Shown piece after piece: positions 1 through 8,543 of a stretch of DNA of 64,000 bases (position 1 is its first letter; each line of letters opens with the position of its first letter). The translations under genes and the position numbers were made by a program. Origin of the DNA: Flavobacteriales bacterium UBA7878. Lineage in GTDB: Bacteria; Bacteroidota; Bacteroidia; Flavobacteriales; Schleiferiaceae. The stretch spans positions 62,001 to 126,000 of the forward strand of contig DLRW01000075.1 in NCBI GenBank assembly GCA_002501205.1, in the 5' to 3' direction. The notes under the pieces were generated by a model. It saw only the letters and a program-made list of their open reading frames with translations, was not told the origin of the DNA and made no database searches.

Positions 1-111
1 GCCACTGAAGCAGGCCTCGAAACTTGTGCCTTCGACCGTGGTGGATATTTATATCACGGACGGGTAAAAGCTTTGGCTGATGGTGCTCGCGAAGGTGGAT
101 TAAAATTTTAA
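1..111 (+). CDS. rplR: 50S ribosomal protein L18, C-terminal end (partial)
   Basis: The window opens inside this gene in frame 1. The last 36 codons encode a tail with FDRGGYLYHGRVKALADGAR, typical of the L18 C-terminus, and end in TAA. L18 binds 5S rRNA in the large subunit. It lies directly before rpsE, as expected in the spc operon; the start is outside the window. Confidence 0.93.
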   Translation, partial: ATEAGLETCAFDRGGYLYHGRVKALADGAREGGLKF

Positions 112-120
112 GAAAATCCC

Positions 121-645
121 ATGATTAAAGGACACAAAAATATTCAACGCGTAAAGCCGAGTGGTCTGGAATTAACTGACCGCGTTGTAGGCATTCAACG
201 GGTAACCAAAGTGACCAAAGGTGGACGTACCTTCGGTTTCTCTGCCATCGTTGTGGTAGGAGATGAAAACGGGGTTGCCGGTTACGGATTGGGAAAAAGC
301 AAGGAAGTATCCGAAGCAATTCAGAAAGGTATTGAAGATGCCAAGAAGAATTTGGTACGTATTCCGCTCGTGAAGAATACTATTCCTCATCAGCAGGATG
401 GTAAATTCGGAGGAGCCCGCGTATTCCTTCGTCCTGCATCAAACGGTACCGGAGTAATTGCCGGTGGTGCGATGCGTGCGGTATTAGAAAGCCTTGGTGT
501 ACATGATGTACTTGCCAAATCTAAAGGTTCTTCTAACCCTCACAACGTGGTAAAAGCTACCTTCGACGCATTGCTTTCATTGCGTGATGCTGGTGCAATT
601 GCTAAGACTCGCGGTATTAGCGTGGATAAAGTATTTAACGGTTAA
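121..645 (+). CDS. rpsE: 30S ribosomal protein S5
   Basis: This 174-residue protein matches S5 in length and layout. The N-terminal double-stranded RNA-binding domain (about residues 18-82) includes GYGLGKSKEVSEAIQKG, and the C-terminal domain includes the S5 segment RPASNGTGVIAGGAMRAVLE. S5 sits at the decoding-site side of the small subunit and affects accuracy. It lies 9 bases after rplR and 11 before rpmD in the standard spc order. No Shine-Dalgarno sequence is visible, which is normal in Bacteroidota. Confidence 0.97.
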   Translation: MIKGHKNIQRVKPSGLELTDRVVGIQRVTKVTKGGRTFGFSAIVVVGDENGVAGYGLGKSKEVSEAIQKGIEDAKKNLVRIPLVKNTIPHQQDGKFGGARVFLRPASNGTGVIAGGAMRAVLESLGVHDVLAKSKGSSNPHNVVKATFDALLSLRDAGAIAKTRGISVDKVFNG

Positions 646-656
646 GATATAGTTTC

Positions 657-839
657 ATGGCTAAGATCAGAGTTAAACAAGTACGCAGCAAAATCAACCG
701 TCCGGAGGATCAAAAACGTACCTTGGAGGCCTTAGGTTTGCGTAAGATGAACCAAGTGGTTGAGCATGAAGCCACTCCTCAAATTATAGGTATGGTACGT
801 AAAGTAGCCCACCTATTGGAAGTGGAAGAATTGAACTAA
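657..839 (+). CDS. rpmD: 50S ribosomal protein L30
   Basis: A 60-residue protein of the usual bacterial L30 length. It starts with KIRVKQVRSKINRPEDQK and contains LEALGLRKMNQVVEHE, the conserved L30 pattern. It is a large-subunit protein. Its place between rpsE and rplO, with gaps of 11 and 24 bases, is canonical and supports the call. Confidence 0.96.
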   Translation: MAKIRVKQVRSKINRPEDQKRTLEALGLRKMNQVVEHEATPQIIGMVRKVAHLLEVEELN

Positions 840-863
840 GCTAACGCATAGAAAGATAGTATA

Positions 864-1313
864 ATGAGCTTGAATAATTTAAAACCTGCGGAAGGTTCTG
901 TAAAGAACACAAAGCGCATCGCCCGCGGTGAGGGAAGTGGACATGGTGGTACTTCTACCCGTGGTCACAAAGGTGCCAAGTCTCGCAGTGGATATAAATC
1001 CAAGATTGGTTTTGAGGGTGGTCAGATGCCATTACAGCGTCGTGTACCCAAGTTCGGTTTTAAAAACCCTAACCGCGTAGAGTACAATGGTATTAACCTG
1101 GATACTTTACAGACTTTAGTAGACAGCGGTAAAGTAAGTGGAGATTTAACCGTACAAAGCCTTATCGATAACGGATTGATCGCTAAGAACGATCGCGTTA
1201 AGATTCTTGGACGCGGCGAATTGACCGCAAAGTTGAACGTAGAAGCACACGCTTTTTCTGCCAGCGCTAAAGCAGCGATTGAGGCTCAAGGAGGCGAGGC
1301 TAAAACTGTATAA
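864..1313 (+). CDS. rplO: 50S ribosomal protein L15
   Basis: A 149-residue protein with the glycine- and arginine-rich L15 N-terminus (GEGSGHGGTSTRGHKGAKSR, about residues 22-41), followed by GFEGGQMPLQRRVPKFGF. L15 is a late-assembling large-subunit protein. It lies 9 bases upstream of secY, the canonical neighbour, and is almost certainly co-transcribed with it. Confidence 0.97.
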   Translation: MSLNNLKPAEGSVKNTKRIARGEGSGHGGTSTRGHKGAKSRSGYKSKIGFEGGQMPLQRRVPKFGFKNPNRVEYNGINLDTLQTLVDSGKVSGDLTVQSLIDNGLIAKNDRVKILGRGELTAKLNVEAHAFSASAKAAIEAQGGEAKTV

Positions 1314-1322
1314 AACCGGAGC

Positions 1323-2666
1323 ATGAAGCGATTTATCGATACGATCAAGAATATCTGGGCAATCGAAGAACTAAGGGAGAAGATTCTTTTAACCTTAGGT
1401 CTTTTGCTTATTTATCGCTTAGGTTCCAATGTGGTTCTTCCAGGCGTTAATACCGAAACCCTGCAGTCTTTGCAAAGTCAGGCTGATGGTGGTTTAATTG
1501 GTATTTTGAATGCCTTCACCGGAGGTGCCTTTGCGAATGCCTCTATTTTGGCATTGGGAATTATGCCTTATATCTCTGCCAGTATCGTAATTCAGCTTCT
1601 GGGTATGGCTGTTCCTACCATCCAAAAGATGCAAAAGGAAGGAGAGAGTGGCCGTCGTAAACTGAATCAAATTACTCGGATCTTAACCATTGGTATTACC
1701 ATGGCACAGGCTCCGGGCTATGTTGCAAACCTAATGGCACAAGGAGTGGAAACAACTGTAGGTGGTCAAACCTTCTGGTTGTTGAGTATCGTAGTACTTA
1801 CTGCGGGTACCATTTTCGCTATGTGGTTAGGTGAGCGCATTACCGACAAAGGAATTGGTAATGGTATCTCCCTACTTATTATGGTGGGTATTATTGCCAG
1901 TTTGCCTCAGGCCTTCTTACAAGAACTCGTTTCCAAATTGGAGCGTAGTGGAGGTGGTCTGGTACTCTTTGTGGTAGAGATTGCAGCTTTAATTATTGTT
2001 ATTCTATTGGCGGTAGCCTTGGTACAAGCGGTACGTCGTGTTCCTGTGCAGTATGCTAAGCGTACAACTGGAGGTCGCACTTTTACCGGTAACATGGCAC
2101 GTCAGTATATTCCTCTTAAGGTGAATGCTTCAGGTGTAATGCCGATCATTTTTGCACAAGCAATTATGTTTATTCCGGTAACCATCCTTAGCTACACCGC
2201 GGCTGGTGAAGATGCGAGCGGCGGATGGTTAATTACGGCCTTCAGCGATATTCAGGGATTTTGGTACAACTTCGTGTTTGCCGTACTGATTATCTTATTT
2301 ACCTATTTCTATACAGCAATTCAGGTTAACACTAATCAAATGGCTGAAGACCTGAAGCGCAACGGTGGTTTTATTCCGGGTATTAAACCGGGTAAGGCAA
2401 CTGCAGAATTCTTGGACACGGTACTGTCTCGTATCACCTTACCGGGATCCATTTTTCTGGCCATTTTGGCCATTTTACCGGCCTTCGCTATGATTGCTGG
2501 TGTAAACACTCAGTTCGCATATTTCTACGGAGGTACCAGCTTACTCATCATGGTGGGCGTAGTATTGGATACTCTGCAGCAAATTGAGAGCTACTTGTTG
2601 AACCGTCATTACGATGGTTTAATGAAAAACGGAAAATTAAAAGGAAGAGCAGTTAGCGCATTCTAA
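1323..2666 (+). CDS. secY: Preprotein translocase subunit SecY
   Basis: A 447-residue inner-membrane protein with about ten hydrophobic segments, the channel-forming subunit of the Sec translocon. Recognisable SecY features are the N-terminal ELREKILLTLGLLLIYRLGS, the plug-region GALANASI-like stretch GGAFANASILALGIMPYIS, and the cytosolic loop VRRVPVQYAKR. It supplies the first export step for the many secreted T9SS cargo proteins in this window. It sits in the usual place between rplO and infA. Confidence 0.98.
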   Translation: MKRFIDTIKNIWAIEELREKILLTLGLLLIYRLGSNVVLPGVNTETLQSLQSQADGGLIGILNAFTGGAFANASILALGIMPYISASIVIQLLGMAVPTIQKMQKEGESGRRKLNQITRILTIGITMAQAPGYVANLMAQGVETTVGGQTFWLLSIVVLTAGTIFAMWLGERITDKGIGNGISLLIMVGIIASLPQAFLQELVSKLERSGGGLVLFVVEIAALIIVILLAVALVQAVRRVPVQYAKRTTGGRTFTGNMARQYIPLKVNASGVMPIIFAQAIMFIPVTILSYTAAGEDASGGWLITAFSDIQGFWYNFVFAVLIILFTYFYTAIQVNTNQMAEDLKRNGGFIPGIKPGKATAEFLDTVLSRITLPGSIFLAILAILPAFAMIAGVNTQFAYFYGGTSLLIMVGVVLDTLQQIESYLLNRHYDGLMKNGKLKGRAVSAF

Positions 2667-2679
2667 GGAGAAGAACACT

Positions 2680-2895
2680 ATGGCGAAACAATCGGCAATT
2701 GAACAAGACGGAACTATCGTAGAGGCATTAAGCAATGCCATGTTCCGGGTTGAATTGGAGAATGGACACGTTATTACTGCGCACATCTCCGGAAAAATGC
2801 GAATGAACTACATTAAACTTTTACCCGGTGACAAAGTGAAACTTGAAATGTCACCCTATGATTTAAGCAAAGGTCGTATTACTTACCGCTACTAA
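2680..2895 (+). CDS. infA: Translation initiation factor IF-1
   Basis: A 71-residue single OB-fold protein. It contains the IF-1 motifs GTIVEALSNAMFRVELENGH and GKMRMNYIKLLPGDKVKLE, and the C-terminal LSKGRITYRY. IF-1 binds the ribosomal A site during initiation. It lies between secY and rpmJ with gaps of 13 and 4 bases, the normal order in Bacteroidota. Confidence 0.98.
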   Translation: MAKQSAIEQDGTIVEALSNAMFRVELENGHVITAHISGKMRMNYIKLLPGDKVKLEMSPYDLSKGRITYRY

Positions 2896-2899
2896 GATT

Positions 2900-3016
2900 A
2901 TGAAAGTAAGAGCATCATTGAAAAAAAGAAGTGCAGATTGCAAGATCGTACGTCGTAAAGGCAAGCTGTACGTGATCAACAAGAAGAATCCCAAGTTCAA
3001 ACAAAGACAAGGTTAA
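2900..3016 (+). CDS. rpmJ: 50S ribosomal protein L36, zinc-free form
   Basis: A 38-codon gene. The protein begins MKVRASLKKRSADCKIVRRK and ends NPKFKQRQG, matching L36. Canonical zinc-binding L36 uses Cys11, Cys14, Cys27 and a histidine near 32. Here only Cys14 remains: position 11 is Ser, 27 is Asn and there is no histidine. The protein therefore belongs to the zinc-independent (C-minus) class. It lies 4 bases after infA and 12 before rpsM. Confidence 0.95.
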   Translation: MKVRASLKKRSADCKIVRRKGKLYVINKKNPKFKQRQG

Positions 3017-3028
3017 TATTTAGCTGAT

Positions 3029-3406
3029 ATGGCGAGAATTGCTGGTATTGATTTACCGAAAAATAAGCGAGGCGAGATTGGCCTTACCTATATCTTCGGC
3101 ATTGGCCGCAGCCGTGCTGTAAAGATCCTCGAAGAGGCCGAGATCGACCCAAATATCAAGGTTAGCGAATGGGACGACGATCAGTTGACCACCATCCGTC
3201 GAATTATTTCTGATAATTACACCGTAGAAGGTGAACTGCGTTCTGAGATCCAATTGAACATCAAGCGTTTGATGGATATCGGTTGCAATCGTGGTATTCG
3301 TCATCGTGCCGGCTTGCCACTTCGCGGTCAGCGCACTAAGAATAACTCTCGTACGCGTAAAGGTCGTCGTAAGACCGTTGCGAACAAGAAGAAGGCCACT
3401 AAATAA
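3029..3406 (+). CDS. rpsM: 30S ribosomal protein S13
   Basis: A 125-residue protein starting ARIAGIDLPKNKRGEIGLTY, with the C-terminal GLPLRGQRTKNNSRTRKG that contacts P-site tRNA. Length and motifs fit S13 of the small-subunit head. It follows rpmJ and precedes rpsK by 12 bases. A long antisense reading frame across this gene and rpsK is a shadow. Confidence 0.98.
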   Translation: MARIAGIDLPKNKRGEIGLTYIFGIGRSRAVKILEEAEIDPNIKVSEWDDDQLTTIRRIISDNYTVEGELRSEIQLNIKRLMDIGCNRGIRHRAGLPLRGQRTKNNSRTRKGRRKTVANKKKATK

Positions 3407-3418
3407 TATTGACGCATC

Positions 3419-3811
3419 ATGGCAAAGAAGCAAGGAAAAGTTACTAAGAAGCGTAATGTGGTGGTTGAAGCAGCCGGAGAGGCGCATATCAACGCTACAT
3501 TCAATAACATCATTATCTCGCTTACCAATACTCGCGGTCAAGTTATTTCTTGGTCTAGCGCCGGTAAAATGGGATTCCGTGGTTCTAAGAAAAACACTCC
3601 TTACGCTGCTCAAATGGCAGCCGAGGACTGTGCAACTAAAGCTGCAGAATACGGATTGAAAAAGGTGAAGGTTTACGTTAAAGGACCAGGTAATGGTCGT
3701 GAATCTGCTATCCGTAGCATCCACAACAGTGGAGTAGAGGTTACTGAAATTGTTGACGTAACCCCAATCCCACACAATGGATGTCGTCCACCCAAGAGAA
3801 GAAGAGTTTAA
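3419..3811 (+). CDS. rpsK: 30S ribosomal protein S11
   Basis: A 130-residue protein with the S11 core AHINATFNNIIISLTNTRGQ and SAGKMGFRGSKK, and the invariant C-terminal HNGCRPPKRRRV. S11 forms part of the small-subunit platform next to the mRNA exit. Its position between rpsM and rpsD is canonical. Confidence 0.98.
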   Translation: MAKKQGKVTKKRNVVVEAAGEAHINATFNNIIISLTNTRGQVISWSSAGKMGFRGSKKNTPYAAQMAAEDCATKAAEYGLKKVKVYVKGPGNGRESAIRSIHNSGVEVTEIVDVTPIPHNGCRPPKRRRV

Positions 3812-3834
3812 TCACCGATTTAGATTAAAGAGTA

Positions 3835-4440
3835 ATGGCTAGATACACAGGCCCCGTTTCCAAGATCGCACGTAAATTCCAAGACCCTATTTTCGGTCCT
3901 GATCGTGCCTTAGAAAGAAAAAACTATCCTCCCGGTCAACACGGTCCTAACCGTCGTCGCGGGAAGAAATCGGAATATGCTATTCAGTTAGCTGAAAAGC
4001 AAAAAGCAAAATACACATACGGTATTCTGGAACGTCAGTTCGCGAATATGTTCGATCGTGCTTCTCGTGCAAAAGGTATTACCGGTGAGGTATTACTTCA
4101 ATTATGCGAAAGTCGTTTGGATAATATCGTGTACCGTTTAGGGATTGCACCAACTCGTCGTGCTGCACGTCAGTTGGTAGGTCACCGTCATATCACTGTA
4201 AATGGTGAGGTGAACAATATTCCTTCTTACCACGTGAAAGTTGGAGATATCATCGCTGTACGCGAGAAGTCCAAATCTCTTCAAGTGGTATCAGAGTCAT
4301 TATCCGTTCGTAAAGAACCATTAGAATGGTTGGAATGGAATGAATCTTCACACAGCGGTAAAATGCTGAGCGTACCTATGAGAGCCCAAGTTCCTGAAAA
4401 CATTAAGGAGCAGCTCATCGTAGAATTGTACTCTAAATAA
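3835..4440 (+). CDS. rpsD: 30S ribosomal protein S4
   Basis: A 201-residue protein beginning ARYTGPVSKIARKFQDPIFG, with the S4 RNA-binding domain ESRLDNIVYRLGIAPTRRAA and HITVNGEVNN. S4 is a primary 16S rRNA binding protein and nucleates assembly. The N-terminus has no zinc-binding cysteine cluster, so this is the C-minus form. It lies 24 bases before rpoA. Confidence 0.98.
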   Translation: MARYTGPVSKIARKFQDPIFGPDRALERKNYPPGQHGPNRRRGKKSEYAIQLAEKQKAKYTYGILERQFANMFDRASRAKGITGEVLLQLCESRLDNIVYRLGIAPTRRAARQLVGHRHITVNGEVNNIPSYHVKVGDIIAVREKSKSLQVVSESLSVRKEPLEWLEWNESSHSGKMLSVPMRAQVPENIKEQLIVELYSK

Positions 4441-4464
4441 TTAATAATCTTAATCCCTACCCTT

Positions 4465-5457
4465 ATGGCGATTTTAAATTTCCAGAAGCCTGATCAGGTT
4501 ATTATGAATCAAGCGACCGATACCGAAGGTCAATTTGAGTTCAGGCCTTTGGAGCCCGGTTACGGTCTCACCGTAGGAAACGCATTGCGTCGGGTTCTTT
4601 TGTCATCACTGGAGGGCTTCGCCATCACTTCTGTTCGCATCGAAGGAGTGGACCACGAGTTCTCCACCATTAAAGGTGTGGTAGAAGACGTTACTGAAAT
4701 CGTTCTAAACCTTAAACAAGTGCGCTTTAAGCGTCAGATTGAGGAGAACGAAACTGAGAATATCAATGTGAGCATAAGCGGCCAAGAACGTATCACCGCC
4801 GGTGATATCGGTAAATTTGCCAGCTCATTCCAGGTACTGAACCCAGACTTGGTAATTTGTAATCTCGATCCTTCAGTGACCATTACCATGGACATCACCG
4901 TTGAGAAAGGTCGTGGTTACGTGCCTGCTGAGGAAAACAAGAAAAGTGGTGCTCCAATCGGAACCATCGCTGTAGATGCTATCTATACTCCCATCAAGAA
5001 TGTGAAGTACAGCATCGAAAACTATCGTGTGGAACAAAAGACTGACTTTGAAAAGTTGATCTTAGACATCACCACTGATGGTTCCATTCATCCTAAGAAA
5101 GCACTTACTGAAGCCGCTAAAATCTTGATCCAACACTTTATGTTGGTGAGTGATGAAAAAATCTCTTTAGAAGACAATTCTTCTTCTGAGGCTGATAAGT
5201 ACGATGAAGAAATCCTTCACATGCGCCAATTGCTTAAAACCAAATTGGTGGATATGGATCTTTCTGTTCGTGCATTGAACTGCTTGAAAGCAGCTGAAGT
5301 TGATACCTTGGGAGATTTGGTAACTTACACCAAGAGCGATCTAATGAAATTCCGCAACTTCGGTAAGAAATCTCTTACTGAACTCGACGAATTAGTGGAA
5401 AGCAAGGGATTAAGCTTCGGTATGGATATCTCTAAATACAAATTAGACAAGGACTAG
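4465..5457 (+). CDS. rpoA: DNA-directed RNA polymerase subunit alpha
   Basis: A 330-residue alpha subunit. The assembly domain (about 1-230) contains EPGYGLTVGNALRRVLLSSL and the C-terminal domain (about 255-320) contains ELSVRALNCLKAA-like LSVRALNCLKAAEVDTLGDL and FRNFGKKSLTELDE. The C-terminal domain binds upstream DNA and activators. Placement between rpsD and rplQ is standard and links polymerase supply to ribosome supply. Confidence 0.98.
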   Translation: MAILNFQKPDQVIMNQATDTEGQFEFRPLEPGYGLTVGNALRRVLLSSLEGFAITSVRIEGVDHEFSTIKGVVEDVTEIVLNLKQVRFKRQIEENETENINVSISGQERITAGDIGKFASSFQVLNPDLVICNLDPSVTITMDITVEKGRGYVPAEENKKSGAPIGTIAVDAIYTPIKNVKYSIENYRVEQKTDFEKLILDITTDGSIHPKKALTEAAKILIQHFMLVSDEKISLEDNSSSEADKYDEEILHMRQLLKTKLVDMDLSVRALNCLKAAEVDTLGDLVTYTKSDLMKFRNFGKKSLTELDELVESKGLSFGMDISKYKLDKD

Positions 5458-5464
5458 TTAACCG

Positions 5465-6034
5465 ATGAGACACGGAAAGAAAATAAATCATCTCGGTAGA
5501 AAGTCAGCACACCGCAAGGCTATGCTGGCCAATATGGCAAACAGCCTTATTGAACACAAGCGTATTAACACCACCGTTGCCAAAGCCAAAGCTTTGAAAT
5601 TGTTCGTGGAGCCGTTGATCACTAAATCAAAAACCGACAGCACTCACAACCGTCGTATTGTATTCTCTTATTTGAAGAATAAAAATGCGGTTACTGAATT
5701 GTTCCGTGAAGTGGCTGCCAAAGTTGGTGATCGTCCCGGAGGATACACTCGTATCATTAAAACCGGTACTCGTTTAGGTGATAACGCTGAGATGTGTATG
5801 ATCGAACTGGTTGATTTCAATGAAATCTATACCAGTGCCAAGAAAGAAGCTACTAAGTCTAAACGTCGTCGTCGTGGCGGTTCTGGAAAATCTCAGAAAG
5901 AGGAGGCTCCGGCTGTTGAAGCGGCAACTGAAGAGGTAGTAGAAGAAGCTCCAGTAGTAGAAGAGGCTCCAAAAGCCGAAACTCCTGAAGCTCCTGCTGA
6001 CGAATCGAATGAAGAAGAAAAGAAAGGCGAGTAA
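5465..6034 (+). CDS. rplQ: 50S ribosomal protein L17 with acidic C-terminal tail
   Basis: The first ~120 residues are ordinary L17 (MRHGKKINHLGRKSAHRKAM and RPGGYTRIIKTGTRLGDNAE). After a basic stretch (KSKRRRRGG, about 134-142) the protein carries a tail of about 45 residues rich in Glu, Ala, Pro and Val, giving 189 residues instead of the usual ~120-130. Similar tails occur on S16 and at the N-terminus of S1 in this window. It is the last gene of the operon; a strong terminator follows 24 bases later. Confidence 0.96.
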   Translation: MRHGKKINHLGRKSAHRKAMLANMANSLIEHKRINTTVAKAKALKLFVEPLITKSKTDSTHNRRIVFSYLKNKNAVTELFREVAAKVGDRPGGYTRIIKTGTRLGDNAEMCMIELVDFNEIYTSAKKEATKSKRRRRGGSGKSQKEEAPAVEAATEEVVEEAPVVEEAPKAETPEAPADESNEEEKKGE

Positions 6035-6057
6035 TTGAATTTCTTTTAACGTATACA

Positions 6058-6093
6058 AAAGGGATAAGAGCATTAGTTCTTATCCCTTTTTTT
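6058..6093 (+). terminator. Rho-independent terminator of the ribosomal protein operon
   Basis: A perfect 12-bp stem (AAAGGGATAAGA pairing with TCTTATCCCTTT) with an 8-base loop is followed by a seven-T run. It lies 24 bases after rplQ and ends the spc/alpha transcript. Confidence 0.92.
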
Positions 6094-6122
6094 GTGGGTG
6101 ATTGCTTTAGGAATTAACTTTG
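6091..6122 (+). promoter_or_regulatory. Bacteroidota-type promoter for carA
   Basis: A TTTG (-33 box, 6091-6094) is separated by 20 bases from TAACTTTG (6115-6122), matching the Bacteroidota consensus TTTG-N~20-TAnnTTTG. The -33 box is made from the T-tract of the preceding terminator. The predicted start of transcription leaves a 5' leader of only about 10 bases before the carA ATG at 6138. Confidence 0.7.
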
Positions 6123-6137
6123 AAGAGTTTTTGAAAG

Positions 6138-7247
6138 ATGGCCAATTTTACACGTAAGAAAGCAGTAGTAGTCCTGCAAGATGGAACTACATTTTGGGGA
6201 AGATCGGTAGGTTTAGACGGAAGTTCTACCGGCGAAATTTGTTTTAACACTGGAATGACCGGCTACCAGGAGATCTTCACCGATCCCAGCTATTATGGCC
6301 AGTTAATGGTTACTACCAATGCCCATATCGGTAATTATGGAGTGAAGGATGATGAAGTAGAGTCAGACTCCATTAAAATTGCGGGTTTGATTTGTAAGAA
6401 CTTTAGCTTCGATCACAGTCGTGTGGGAGCCAATAATTCCCTTTTAAAGTACTTTGAAGAGAATGGCAAATTGGTAATCTCGGATGTGGATACTCGTGCT
6501 CTGGTACGTCATATCCGTAGTAAGGGAGCCATGAATGCGATTATCAGCACCGAGACGGACGACCTGGAAGCATTGAAAGCACAGCTCAAAGAAGTGCCTT
6601 CCATGGAAGGTTTGGAGCTTTCCTCAAAAGTGGCAACTATCGAAGCCTATTATTTCGGTAATGAGGATGCTACCTATAAATTAGCCGTTCTTGACTTGGG
6701 TGTAAAGCGCAACATTCTGCGTCATTTCGCTAACCGCGGTTGTTATATGAAAGTATTCCCTATGGATACTTCATTGGAAGAAATGAAAGCCTGGGCTCCG
6801 GATGGATTATTCATTTCCAATGGACCTGGAGATCCTGCTGCGATGCAAAACACGGTGAGCATCGTAAATGATATGGTGAACTCAGGATATCCCGTATTTG
6901 GTATTTGCCTCGGACACCAGTTGGTTGCCATTTCACAGGGCTTAAACACTTATAAAATGCATCAGGGTCACCGTGGAATAAACCACCCGGTACTGAATAT
7001 CTTAACCGGTAAGGGAGAAATCACTACCCAAAACCATGGCTTCGTAGTAAGTATGGATGCCGTTGAAGAACATGCAGAAATTGAATTAACTCACCGTCAC
7101 CTAAATGATGACGGTGTTCAAGGCATTCGCCTAAAAAATAAACCGGTAAGCAGCGTGCAATATCACCCCGAGGCATTTCCCGGGCCGCACGATTCTGAAT
7201 ACCTTTTTGATCAATTCGTAGAACAACTGAAACAATCTAAATCCTAA
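6138..7247 (+). CDS. carA: Carbamoyl phosphate synthase small (glutaminase) subunit
   Basis: A 369-residue protein that hydrolyses glutamine and passes ammonia to the large subunit CarB, for pyrimidine and arginine synthesis. The N-terminal domain contains FNTGMTGYQEIFTDPSYYGQ. The C-terminal class I glutamine amidotransferase domain has the nucleophile Cys257 in GICLGHQ and the catalytic pair His343 and Glu345 in QYHPEAFPGP. carB is not in the window. The gene lies 3 bases before eno and heads a carA-eno-citrate synthase operon. Confidence 0.97.
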   Translation: MANFTRKKAVVVLQDGTTFWGRSVGLDGSSTGEICFNTGMTGYQEIFTDPSYYGQLMVTTNAHIGNYGVKDDEVESDSIKIAGLICKNFSFDHSRVGANNSLLKYFEENGKLVISDVDTRALVRHIRSKGAMNAIISTETDDLEALKAQLKEVPSMEGLELSSKVATIEAYYFGNEDATYKLAVLDLGVKRNILRHFANRGCYMKVFPMDTSLEEMKAWAPDGLFISNGPGDPAAMQNTVSIVNDMVNSGYPVFGICLGHQLVAISQGLNTYKMHQGHRGINHPVLNILTGKGEITTQNHGFVVSMDAVEEHAEIELTHRHLNDDGVQGIRLKNKPVSSVQYHPEAFPGPHDSEYLFDQFVEQLKQSKS

Positions 7248-7250
7248 GAA

Positions 7251-8534
7251 ATGGCAATTATTTCCGGCATCCACGCCCGTCAGATTCTCGACAGTCGCGG
7301 TAACCCCACAGTAGAAGTCGATGTAATTACGGAAAGCGGCGCCCTGGGGCGTGCAGCAGTTCCCTCCGGGGCTTCCACCGGTGTTCATGAAGCAGTAGAG
7401 CTTCGCGATGGTGGAGATCAGTGGATGGGTAAAGGCGTGCAGAATGCCGTGGATAATGTAAATAAATTGATCGCCCCGGAGATTATTGGGATGTTCGTTA
7501 CCGACCAGGCTGATATTGATCAGCGTATGTTGGATCTGGATGGTACCCCCAATAAAGCCAAATTAGGAGCGAATGCCATTTTAGCCGTTTCCTTAGCGGT
7601 GGCTAAAGCTGCTGCCAGTGAAACCGGCCAAACTTTGTACAATTACGTAGGAGGGGTAAATGCTCGCACCTTACCCGTACCTATGATGAATATCCTGAAT
7701 GGCGGAGAGCATGCTGATAATGCCATCGACTTTCAGGAATTTATGGTTATGCCTTTCGGTGCCTCTAGCTTCTCAGAAGGATTACGCTGGGGAACGGAAA
7801 TTTTTCACCACCTGAAAAGTGTGTTAAAGGAAAAGGGGTACAGCACTAATGTTGGAGATGAAGGAGGTTTTGCTCCCAATATTCAATCTAATGAAGAGGC
7901 CATTGAAACGGTATTGGTAGCCATAGAAAGAGCAGGTTTTAAAGCAGGAGAAGAGATTTACATTGCCATGGATGCCGCCGCCAGTGAGTTTTATCATGCC
8001 GATGATAAGATGTATCACTTCAGCGATGGTGCCAAGCGTAGTAGTGAAGAAATGGTCGCTTATTGGACCGAATGGGTGAACAAATACCCCATTATTTCCA
8101 TTGAAGATGGACTGCATGAAGATGATTGGGCCGGTTGGACTCAATTGAACGCAGCTATTGGTGATCGTGTTCAATTAGTTGGCGATGATTTATTCGTAAC
8201 TAATGTGGAGCGTGTACAGCAAGGGATCGATCAAAAAGCGGCTAATTCTGTTTTAATTAAAGTGAACCAAATTGGAACTTTAACTGAAACCATAGAAACC
8301 GTGAGTCTGGCACAAGCCAATAATATGACTTGTGTAATGAGTCACCGTAGTGGAGAAACAGAAGACTCTACCATTGCTGATTTGGCAGTAGCTCTTAATA
8401 CCGGTCAGATTAAAACCGGCTCTGCTTCACGCAGTGATCGTATGGCAAAGTACAATCAATTGCTTCGTATCGAGGAGATGTTGGGCGAAAGTGCCAAATA
8501 CCTCGGTACCCAATTCAAATTCATTAAAAAATAG
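7251..8534 (+). CDS. eno: Enolase
   Basis: A 427-residue protein converting 2-phosphoglycerate to phosphoenolpyruvate. It shows the enolase motifs ARQILDSRGNPTVEVDV, SGASTGVHEAVELRD, SIEDGLHEDDW and MSHRSGETED, with the catalytic lysine at about 337 in LIKVNQIGTLTET. The start is 3 bases after the carA stop, so translation is probably coupled. It shares a transcript with citrate synthase downstream, joining lower glycolysis to entry of the TCA cycle. Confidence 0.98.
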   Translation: MAIISGIHARQILDSRGNPTVEVDVITESGALGRAAVPSGASTGVHEAVELRDGGDQWMGKGVQNAVDNVNKLIAPEIIGMFVTDQADIDQRMLDLDGTPNKAKLGANAILAVSLAVAKAAASETGQTLYNYVGGVNARTLPVPMMNILNGGEHADNAIDFQEFMVMPFGASSFSEGLRWGTEIFHHLKSVLKEKGYSTNVGDEGGFAPNIQSNEEAIETVLVAIERAGFKAGEEIYIAMDAAASEFYHADDKMYHFSDGAKRSSEEMVAYWTEWVNKYPIISIEDGLHEDDWAGWTQLNAAIGDRVQLVGDDLFVTNVERVQQGIDQKAANSVLIKVNQIGTLTETIETVSLAQANNMTCVMSHRSGETEDSTIADLAVALNTGQIKTGSASRSDRMAKYNQLLRIEEMLGESAKYLGTQFKFIKK

Positions 8535-8543
8535 TATTCGTAA

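Noticed and set aside
3053..3775. A 240-residue minus-strand frame across rpsM and rpsK
   Set aside because: It is exactly antisense to two certain ribosomal protein genes, and its Thr/Ser/Asn-rich sequence matches no family; a codon-bias shadow.
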